A stretch of 54,610 bases of DNA from Neoconidiobolus thromboides FSU 785 (Eukaryota; Entomophthoromycota; Entomophthoromycetes; Entomophthorales; Neoconidiobolaceae). Shown here in pieces: positions 46,210-54,610 of the stretch. Both the position numbers and the translations under genes were made by a program. The stretch is from contig MU626396.1 in assembly GCA_025603075.1 (NCBI GenBank), forward strand, positions 1 to 54,610, given 5' to 3'. The notes under the pieces are model-generated. The model made no database searches, was not told where the DNA came from, and worked only from the letters and a program-made list of their open reading frames with translations. The stretch's first letter is position 1. Each line of letters begins with the position of its first letter.

Positions 46210-46953
46210 ATGGATTATGATAAAATAGGGCAACAAATTCTTCATAATGATAAAATATATAACATATGTAGTATAGCATTTGGTGTAATAGTTACTATAG
46301 TTGGTATGATAACTCTAATAAATGGCCAAAAGTCAAAGAAATTCCATCATTTTGTGTCCAGTTTTACTTCAATATTCCTTATATGTACAGGCGCTGGTTT
46401 AGTAATCATATACCTTATTAATAGCCCCTTTAAACCCACTATTATTTATCCTACCATCTTACATATGATTATAGCGTTAGTCGTTACTAGCTTTGCAATT
46501 TCTATTTTGATTTCAGCGTTTGCTGCCTATTATCATAAATTCTTTGGTTTTACTATTGGGTTAACTACTGTAATGACGATAGGCTATGGTATTGCACTTC
46601 TTACTGAGCATTCTATTGCTATAGCTATGTTAACTCTTATTCCTGGTTTGATTGGTGGATTATTAGGCATTTTTTATACCAAAAAAATAGAAATCTTCGC
46701 TTCACCAGCTTTAGCTGGGTTCTTGATTTCTAAAGGAATATATTTTATAACAACTAGAGCAATTATTTTAAAGCTTAGTATTGAGCTATACAGAACATTT
46801 TACTACGATATTACCGTCATTGCTGTTGCCATTCAAATGATTATCATTGGCATTTTTGGTGGCTATAACTTGTATTTGTTTTTAAAAAAGAAAAAAATAG
46901 CAATTCATCCATTGAATGAAGATAGATTAAGTGAAATTGTGTATAAAAATTAA
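46210..46953 (+). CDS. polytopic membrane protein, unrecognised
   Basis: A single exon of 247 aa from the ATG at 46210. It has about seven hydrophobic helices: near 19-38 (SIAFGVIVTIVGMITLI), 48-70, 80-105, 111-130, 136-158 (IAIAMLTLIPGLIGGLLGIF), 165-190 and 203-228. Glycine-rich packing motifs occur in several helices, and the C-terminal cytosolic tail is basic then acidic (LKKKKIAIHPLNEDRL). The seven-helix layout recalls TMEM198/TM7S3-like proteins, but no diagnostic motif is clear. No signal peptide precedes helix 1. Localisation and function are unknown. Confidence 0.7.
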   Translation: MDYDKIGQQILHNDKIYNICSIAFGVIVTIVGMITLINGQKSKKFHHFVSSFTSIFLICTGAGLVIIYLINSPFKPTIIYPTILHMIIALVVTSFAISILISAFAAYYHKFFGFTIGLTTVMTIGYGIALLTEHSIAIAMLTLIPGLIGGLLGIFYTKKIEIFASPALAGFLISKGIYFITTRAIILKLSIELYRTFYYDITVIAVAIQMIIIGIFGGYNLYLFLKKKKIAIHPLNEDRLSEIVYKN

Positions 46954-47342
46954 GCTTGATTATAGTGTTTTATTAATAAACTTATATATTTATTCTACTA
47001 TTTTAACGTATTTTATTCACATATAGCTAAACATTAATTGTAATATAATCTGATGCTTTAGTTGCTTTAAGTTTATACTGTCAAAAAACAAATAGTACTG
47101 CTGAAAAAATAGATGTACTGACAAATTTCGGGCTATTGAAAGTAGTAATTATATGTAGTACATAGAAACCAAGCCGTTAATATATAATTTGAACAATATA
47201 GACGTAAAAATAAGTATCCATTAAAACTATTATTTTACAGATGGTTTCAACTTTTTTTTCTGGCGTAATGTCACTTAAACAACTAAATACACTCAAAAAA
47301 AGCTCTAAGATTAAAAACTAAGAACCCGATACCTCAGTAATA
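46954..47342. other. intergenic, nothing recognised
   Basis: 3' flank of the membrane-protein gene up to tRNA-Asn; an A-run near 47295 may serve as the tRNA terminator. Confidence 0.5.
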
Positions 47343-47416
47343 CGCTCATAACTGGGATCGAACCAGTAACCTCCCGATTAACAGTCGGACGCGCTAGCCA
47401 ATTGCGCCATACGAGC
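47343..47416 (-). tRNA. tRNA-Asn (anticodon GTT)
   Basis: Minus strand: acceptor GCTCGTA pairs with TATGAGC (one G-U), D-arm GCGCAATTGGCTAGCGC, anticodon stem-loop CCGACTGTTAATCGG, T-arm ACTGGTTCGATCCCAGT, discriminator G. No intron. Confidence 0.97.
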
Positions 47417-47912
47417 AACTGAGTTCTAGTTGAATTTTAGGATAGTAAAAAATATATTAATTTTTTTAAAGATAAACCTTATAGTTACTGCTAATCGGAT
47501 GTCTAATCCGCATACAGGAATTAATGATTTACCCATGTAGGATTACAATTATATCTAAATTAATTAACTATTTAATATATTGTTATATCATTCATGGTCT
47601 GGTACTTTATAAAATAGGTTGTAATTTATATTGTATTGGGCTAGAATATGGAAGTATACGATAGAAATAAAGTTTGATAGTATTTTACAGTCTATATTTT
47701 ATGAATATTGCTAATAGAAATCATTTTTTAAATGACCAAAAGTTTAACATATTTCACAACAAGCACAAAATGGTTCCAATAATTTTTATATAATAATACG
47801 CATGACAGAAGGTCACTTTTGCAATCAAATAACCTTACCTGAATTATTTAAAACAGGTATAAAATAAAAAGAAATCATTTTTTTAATTAGTATTATTAAA
47901 TCGAAGACAAAA
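47417..47912. other. intergenic, SDR upstream region
   Basis: Nothing recognised apart from the promoter region of the SDR gene that follows. Confidence 0.5.
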
Positions 47913-49004
47913 ATGGATAACAAAAAATGCGCAATTGTTACTGGAGCTGCTTCTGGGTTTGGTAAAGCTTTAACCTTAATGTTGGTTAAAAATGGGTACA
48001 TAATAATTATTTAAAGAAATATAAAGTTTTTAATAAAGCTGTATATTAGAATTAAAGTGATTGTCGCCGATATTTCAGTCGAAGAGGGTCAAGCTTTTGA
48101 AAAAGAAGTCAATAAGTAAGTTGAAAATTAAAGTTAATAACAATTAACATCTTATCTATTATTATTCAGAAATGGAAAGAATATTGTATTTGTCAAGTGC
48201 GATGTTACCAAAGAGTCTGACTTGATTAACTTATTTGAACAAGCTACTCAACACTTTGGTGGTGCTCAGGTAAAATTTTCTAATAACTACTATAAACAAT
48301 ATTTATGAAATTAAATAGATCATGGTTAATAATGCCGGTATTGGACCAGCAGAACACTTTAATACTACTACAAGTAATAAAACTTAAGTAGTTTCCTATA
48401 CATTTACTAACAAAGAATAGAGGCCATTGATTCAGTAGTAGCTGTTAATTTAACAGCTGTTTTGAAAGGAACTTCTTTAGCTATTCAACATTTTAATCAA
48501 CAAAAAGCAAAATCAAATCAAAAAGATTTGGATTTTTCAATTATTAATGTTTCCTCACTTTCTGCAATCATCCCATTAACTATTTCTCCAGTTTACTCAG
48601 TTACGAAAATGGGTGTAAGATTATTATTTTAATTGTCTTTTTATTTATTTAATGTTTTCTTTTTAGGTGTTATATCTTACTAAAAACTTTGATTATTTAT
48701 CTAAAAAAGGAATCAGAGTTAACGCCGTTGCCCCTGCCTTTTCACGTAAGCTTTTATATCATTATTTATTAATATAAATTTCTAATTAAATCTAGCTACT
48801 AAAATCATGGATAATGGTAAGAATAGCTCAGTATTCAAAAAAATAGTTGAAAGTCAAGGTGGTTTAATCCCAATCGAAAAGGTTGCTAATCAAATGCTCA
48901 AATTAATCCAAGACAAGTCAGTTTTTGGTGAAGTAGTAGTTATTGGGCCCAATAAGGAGTACCTTGTACCTAAAAACCCATTAAAAGGAATAAATAAATT
49001 ATAA
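47913..49004 (+). CDS. short-chain dehydrogenase/reductase (SDR), paralogue
   Basis: Seven exons: 47913-47995, 48050-48115, 48170-48269, 48319-48373, 48421-48614, 48667-48745, 48796-49004; introns of 47-54 nt; 261 aa. Motifs: TGAASGFGKA (cofactor site), KVIVADIS, NNAGIG, INVSSLSAI (catalytic Ser), YSVTK (catalytic Tyr and Lys) and GIRVNAVAP. The C-terminal part IPIEKVANQMLKLIQDK plus FGEVVVIGPN parallels the copy at 39704-40777. An NAD(P)-dependent oxidoreductase; substrate not deducible. It converges with Bet2, 68 bp between stop codons. Confidence 0.92.
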
Positions 49005-49072
49005 ATTTATTAAATGTTTAATATCAAATAATACACATTTTCAATTATTGTTTTAAAATAAATTCATTTTTT

Positions 49073-50388
49073 TTAATTATTTAAATTAGCTAATACATCT
49101 GTAGGTAAACAATAAGCGGAATCTATACTTTTTAATTGTGAGTTTCCTAATAATGATAGCCCTAAATAGTAATTAACAACCTGATAAACAATGAATGGTA
49201 AAACATACCTGTTAGCCCAAATAAAGTATGGAATACGTCACTCATATGTCCAGGTCGGTCACAAAAGCCTCCAACTTCAACATCCTTTAATAAAGTATTA
49301 AGTATAACATTATGTTTACTATTGTTTTGTTACCTGACATTGTAATATAAAATTTGTCAATTTATCTTTATCAATCCAATCTACTCTATCTAACGTTTTT
49401 AAAGAGGACAATACCCACCATGAATAGCATACCTTTAAAAATTATTAAGATCTTTATAGAATTATAGTCAGTGAAAAAATTACATCTTCTAATTTTTCCG
49501 GGCGTCCATTTAAGCCACCATTAGGTAACTGTCTTTCAGCCAGCCACCAAGCTAAGCGGTCTCTTTTATCTCCCAAAAAGTCAAGCATATTGATGATCTT
49601 TAAGCTTGATACGCAACAGAAAACTAAATGTTACATCACAATAAAACGAAAAACAAAATTTATGAAAGACTGCTTACTTTGTCCTGCATGTGATTCTGCC
49701 CCTGGTATTGCTCCAAATCCAGAATCATAATTAAAACATTCAATAATCGAATTGGCTATCAAAATAAGATCAATCTCATTTAAAGCATTTAATAAAGATA
49801 ATGCATTAAGCGCTGAATAGCTAAACCTTGTATCCTTTTCACCCCATTTATCACCCATAAAGTGACCACTTTCTAGGCATTGTAACCCTTTTATAAATTG
49901 AATGATTTTTGGTTTAATGGACTCGATTCTGTCCAATCTATTGTAGATAGCTAATATTTGGATGCCGCTTAATGTATATAATAGATGAGAATCATGACCT
50001 GGGCTGCCACCAAAACCTCCGTCTGCGAAATTAAGCTATTATTTTTATATTTATATCATTGTTATAAATTACCTTCTTCATTATAACATTCTAATACAAA
50101 TTTGATTACATCTTCTTTATCATAGGTATCCAAGCTATCTAATAAATACAACGCGGTTACACTCCAATAAATGGCGCTCAATTTTAAATGTTCCGAATGC
50201 CAATATTCTAAAGTATCTTTTTTCTATGGAATTTAATTGTTAATGTTAGAAATGGAATTACTTATTATATAATCTTAAAATAATATCATTTTGTAATATT
50301 TGGTAAATTGAAATAGCTGAAACAAAATATTTACATCATTCAACTCCTTTAAAAAGCTTATATGTTTTTCTATCAATAAGGGTTGCAT
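49073..50388 (-). CDS. BET2: Rab geranylgeranyl transferase beta subunit (Bet2)
   Basis: Seven exons on the minus strand: 50335-50388, 50073-50222, 49678-50022, 49484-49623, 49334-49432, 49209-49284, 49073-49161. Exons 2-7 join in frame and give the alpha-alpha barrel repeats of prenyltransferase beta subunits: [19 protein letters not shown], then [19 protein letters not shown], then [14 protein letters not shown], then [17 protein letters not shown], then [11 protein letters not shown], and [19 protein letters not shown]. Zinc ligands Asp and Cys (LED-VC) and His (DVFHT) are present. The enzyme attaches geranylgeranyl groups to Rab proteins delivered by REP. Exon 1 ([18 protein letters not shown]) is homologous and well placed, but joining it to exon 2 leaves the frame one nucleotide short, at a run of five A where six would restore KKD. 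That is either a sequencing error or a frameshift. Confidence 0.88.
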
Positions 50389-51006
50389 TTTAATATCGAA
50401 AAAAGTCAAAGTCGATTTTCGTGTTTACTCTGTTTTGGCTTTGGCTTTGTAAATAAAAATTATTTCAAATAATTTGTTCAATTTTAAAGAAAAATAAAAA
50501 CTAACTCAAAAAGAAAAAAATGTTAATTCATGAAACTAGGGATTTCTATCTAAAGGAATCATTGCTAAATGAAAGGATACTAAAAAGTAATGAGGGACCA
50601 TCTTGTTGATAGACAGAGAAGCACATATAATGAATTAATTATATCAAAAGTGAAAGCATTTTCCTACTTCATAAATCTAAAATCCATCATTTAAGACACA
50701 AAAATCATTTTAAAACATTGATAGACTTAGAAAAAGAAGGTTATAACAATTATTTGGCAATATCATATATGGGATTTTCATAAAAGCTCTTATTAAATGT
50801 ATAATATAAGAAGTTTCAATCATTCTTGGTATTATTTACTGCTCACACTGTCTAATTTATATTGTTTTCTCGATATTGCTTTTTATAAATAAATAGTTAG
50901 TCATCAAAAAAATAGTTTGTATAGTTCGAAAATTTGTGTGTTTTTAATTGTTATTTTTTATATAATCAATGTAAATGAAACATGTGCTTAAAAAATAGAC
51001 ATAGTA
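50389..51006. other. intergenic, nothing recognised
   Basis: Upstream of Bet2; AT-rich with no coding signal. Confidence 0.5.
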
Positions 51007-51088
51007 TAAATTAAAACTATATAAATATATTATAAATTAAAACTATATAAATATATTATAAATTAAAACTATATAAATATATTATAAA
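51007..51088. repeat. 26-bp tandem repeat, three perfect units
   Basis: Three identical 26-bp units, 51007-51032, 51033-51058 and 51059-51084, plus four bases of a fourth. The unit contains TTAAAACTATATAAATATA and only two G/C-type bases. Confidence 0.95.
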
Positions 51089-51191
51089 GTAAACATTATT
51101 AATATTTAGTTAGCTAAAAAGAGCAATTTTTATGTTTTTCCTTAAGGCAAAATTTAGATTGAGTTAAAACTAAAATACTAGAATATATATA

Positions 51192-51292
51192 TGGGAATGT
51201 ATTTTTTTGTGTTTAAGAATTTTACTAAATTTTCCATTCAAATAGCACTTAAAAGATGGAAAAAGTGATGAAGCTAAAAAAGACGCCCCCCA
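51192..51292 (+). mobile_element. MITE copy 12 (forward)
   Basis: 101-bp copy between TA dinucleotides; left end TGGGAATGT, right end CGCCCCCCA (substituted). Confidence 0.85.
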
Positions 51293-51480
51293 TATATTAA
51301 AATCAACAAATACATTATTGATTTAAAATTATTTTAATTTAATAGTGTGATGCTTAAGTTTTTAACACAATTTGAAAAATCAATTTTTATTATCGAAATA
51401 ATCAAAATAAGCCAATCAATTCTTTTTGTGATCAAATGCCCAATAACTCAATTAATTACCAACCATTGTAATCAAATATA

Positions 51481-51577
51481 CGGGGATGTTTTTTTTGACT
51501 TCGTTACTTTTTCCATTAAGCACTATTTGAACGGAAAATTTGTTAGTAAAATTCTTAAAAACAAAAATACATCTTCA
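51481..51577 (-). mobile_element. MITE copy 13 (reverse)
   Basis: 97-bp copy between TA dinucleotides; left end CGGGGATGT, right end ATCTTCA. Opposite orientation to copy 12, which lies 188 bp upstream. Confidence 0.85.
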
Positions 51578-51702
51578 TATATTAAACATGTTAATCCAGG
51601 TGGTTTATTTGATTTGCGCTTTTTGAACAAATATATATTTAAAAATATAGACTATATGCTATCAAGTGTAATATGATATATTCGATTTACAGTGATAGCA
51701 AA

Positions 51703-52806
51703 CATGGTGAATATAAACGATATAAATAAAAAGTTATTGAAAAAATGGGTTGTTGATGACACATGTAAGTACTGACACTTTTACTCTTGAAGAGTTATTA
51801 TATTGTCCAAATATCAAGTCTTTCGAGTTTTTTGATTTAGTTATTGATAGTGAGGACAGTAGTCTCTATGATAGTGTAGTGAGCATTCCATTATCAAGAT
51901 CCAAAAAAACAAGTATAATTCCTTATGAGTATAAAATTTAAAGTTTTTTCACTAATTATTTAAATCAAATTGAGTATTTCAAATCAGTTGAAACGGATAG
52001 TATACATATCAAAGAAGCAGTCAAGCATTTGAATCCAAACGACTTAAGATCATTTATATTGTTCTCTGAAGGATCCTTAAACATTGACGAAGCGAATGTC
52101 ATCAAAACAAGTTTCAAAAAGTTAAAAGGATTGCGTTTAAAGTATGATACAGTTGCTATGTCTCATGGAATGTTTAAATCAAATACAAAATTTGAATCCA
52201 GTTTAGAATTATAGGTCAAAGGGTTTCCAAATAATAAGACTATTCAATGTTTTAGGGATTTAAAGGGATTAAAAATAGAAACTTAATAGATAGCAATGAT
52301 GTAGTTTTTGCAGAAAATAACGCTAACAATAATATTAATTTATCTAAAGTCACTTAAGTAGTATAAGGTATATTTATGCAGATAATTAAATTAGCGAGAC
52401 ATTTGGAAATTTATTAGGCATAATAGAAGTGTGCATCCCAGAGTTGTCAGTAAATTTATTGGGATCTATATTTTTAGTATCGAATATTCAGGAAATTTGA
52501 TGTGAAAAGGGATTGATTAATATTCATATAGTATCAAGTTGTTTTGAGTATATATTTAGTATATCTAATTTTCTTGATGGTCCACATAAATTGATTCAAT
52601 GTAAATTTATAAAATAAATCGAAGTGTGGTCTTATGAGGAGATGCTTATAAGATTTAGTCGTTTTTTATCTATTTTTCCAAAGCTTAATCCTTTACTTTT
52701 TGAAATCAAGTGTAAATTCCGGGGATACTTACTAGAAGATACAGTACAAATAAAAAAGAAGGACAATTATTCAAGCAGCTACAAGAGGAAAGTAGAGTTT
52801 TTATAG
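51703..52806 (+). pseudogene. large decayed ORF, possibly F-box/LRR type
   Basis: A start-like segment MVNINDINKKLLKKWVV at 51703 is followed, after a frame change, by one frame (51750-52290) interrupted by TAA at 51939-51941 and TAG at 52212-52214. It reads FTLEELLYCPNIKSFEFFDL, EAVKHLNPNDLRSFILFSEG, FKKLKGLRLKYDT and CFRDLKGLKIE. A further frame change leads into 52396-52806, with NLLGSIFLVSNIQEI*, SSCFEYIFSISNFLDG and EEMLIRFSRFLSIFPKLN, ending at 52804-52806. The LKGLRLKY / LKGLKIE spacing is leucine-rich-repeat-like, suggesting an F-box/LRR protein. At least four stops and two frameshifts are present. Confidence 0.45.
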
Positions 52807-54610
52807 TTCAAACGCTATGATTTTATAAAAGACTGTAAAATCTTGTACATGATAATTTTCTTACATCTACTTAATAAATCAAATACTGTAGTGATGCGAG
52901 AAGTTAAAATATTTCACAATATGTACGGCTATAATAATCAGTATAATGGACCCAACTAGGATAAAGGCTATTTTTCTATCAATGAATTAATAGTTATCTG
53001 GGATATGATGAGTTTGTGGACTTTAGTTCTTTTGGGCGAGGAACCACAAAGGAAAAAGCAATTCTGATCTTTGGTTTGTGATATATAAGCTAATTAAAAC
53101 ATCTCTTAAACGGCTAATTAAATGGCAGGTTAGTGTCTTTCACTTAGAAAATTACTTGTATTGTAGCTAGCATGAGAAGACAATAAAGAGAGAATTTTAC
53201 TATAATTTTTATACTATTGAGCATGAGAAAAAGCTTAGTATTTAGAATAAGATAGACTATAAATTACTCTATAATCAAATATGTAATTTTTTAAGATAAA
53301 ATTATGAATAAACCTTTACTATAGCAACTGGTTTATAAGCTGTATATTTTATAATATCGTATTGTATGTTGATAGCATAGCATCACTATTCTTTACTCCA
53401 GTATACCTATTATATATACCCGGATTCAGGCATGCAGACCATAAACCATAATTTTAAATACATGTCACTGAAACCAAAAGACAGTACTTTATTTTGAACC
53501 CCTAATAACTACAATGTAATCAAATAGCATTCACATTCTCATACTAAGAGCATTTCCCTCATATGCTTTATTTATTTCCTTTTTTATTTTATGCATACAA
53601 TAGGACATTTAAGATTTTGTATCTATAAGGAGCTTTTTAAAATGCTAAAAAAGTTACTATAATGAAAGAAAGGATCTGGTAACATAATAAAGTTTTACTA
53701 TAGAGCATTTTTTTGTTCTACTAGCTAATAAAACTACCAAGTATCTATTAATAAAATCATTAAATATGTTGAAAAATAGTTCTATTTAAGAGACTATTCT
53801 AATATTTACAGTATATTGTTATAAAGATCTTATTTAAGGCATTTATTTAAGATAGTATAAATAAATAGTTTTTGTAGCCTTTATTGTTGATGTATGATTC
53901 TTTAAATCACTTTTTGATTACTTGATCCTAAAATGACTTGTATTTCAATGTTGCAAAGAGCAAACTGCTTTATCTAGTCAATGACAGCTAACTTTACTAT
54001 AATTTTTTAGTTTATTGTTTGTTTAGTTCAAAAATTGACCAAAAAATATAGGAAACTAAAATTCAAAACAATTTTCGTTATAACAGATTTCCATATAATG
54101 TAACCTCATCTATTGAGTTGAGACCCCGACCTCTAAAATTAGTTTTTAAGCTTTGGGGCTTTGAGACCTATCTATTAACCTGAAATTTTTTTTAGATCAA
54201 GTTGAACTATGTAACTATCGATATCCGTTAAATTGGGATCTATAGCATTTAAAACTATATTACTAAAATAAGTAATCATATTAAAATTGATTAAAGTGAA
54301 ATGTATGTTGTTAAAGTTAAAACTTAGCAATTAAATCTCACACCTACTTTAACTATACCATATGGGGCTGTCCTAATTGGTTTCAGAATCTACTTAGAAA
54401 TTAATCCAAATTTAAAATTTCAAGTTTGTGTCCAATATAACGGTTAAATCTAAAAAGCCTAAAATTAAATGTCTCTATTTAAAACTTATTTTAATTGTTT
54501 CCTTTTCCTAAATAGCTAATTTTCCTAACTATATATTTTATGTTAGTTCTGTTAGATATTTAACAGATATATAATATATAACTATATGATTATATAATTA
54601 TATAAATACA
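52807..54610. other. gene-poor stretch, nothing recognised
   Basis: AT-rich to the window end with closed frames, no element copies and no tRNA. Confidence 0.5.

Noticed and set aside
51347-51676. 109-codon ORF crossing MITE copy 13
   Set aside because: The middle is the translated element and the rest lacks protein-like composition; chance readthrough.

Overview
The window looks like nuclear DNA of a very AT-rich fungus. It has short introns (mostly 40-65 nt, GT...AG with CTAAC/TAAC-like branch points), eukaryotic tRNA genes and fungal gene families. The AT content, short introns, secreted Kunitz and beta-gamma-crystallin-like proteins and a rhodopsin-type GPCR suggest an early-diverging lineage such as Conidiobolus (Entomophthoromycotina). 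That placement is inference.

Layout: (1) 1-7.0 kb is gene-poor. It holds a decayed ORF, one intact secreted Cys-rich protein (3147-4265), two head-to-head decayed beta-gamma-crystallin-like genes (5218-5968) and three copies of a ~100-bp inverted-repeat element. (2) 7.0-22.8 kb is a compact housekeeping block with no copy of that element: tRNA-Val, Mdm35/TRIAP1, a CCCH-CUE-Smr protein, an MFS transporter, tRNA-Asp, Rab escort protein, End3, leucine aminopeptidase (M17), tRNA-Ala, Mediator subunit Med19, PGP phosphatase Gep4 and a UPF0658 Golgi membrane protein. (3) 22.8-37.7 kb is accessory: a decayed ORF, a secreted class 3 lipase, two secreted beta-gamma-crystallin-like proteins, tRNA-Val, F-box-like remnants, a two-domain Kunitz gene without an ATG, small membrane proteins and seven element copies. 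(4) 37.7-50.4 kb holds three SDR paralogues (one decayed, two intact, same six-intron structure), a GPCR, a polytopic membrane protein, tRNA-Asn and Bet2, the Rab geranylgeranyl transferase beta subunit. (5) 50.4-54.6 kb is degraded: a 26-bp tandem repeat, two element copies and a large decayed ORF.

Genes that work together: Rab escort protein and Bet2 act in the same Rab prenylation reaction. Mdm35 and Gep4 both act in mitochondrial cardiolipin/phosphatidate metabolism. The intact secreted genes (3147, 28381 minus, 31302 minus) share a TATA box about 36-40 nt before the ATG, which the housekeeping genes do not show. I found no clearly new molecular system. The strongest unusual signals are the 13-copy MITE family restricted to the gene-poor compartment, the head-to-head pseudogene pair, the damaged Kunitz gene, and splice or frame anomalies in REP, End3 and Bet2. 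Exon boundaries were derived by hand from the sequence and were not aligned to transcripts.
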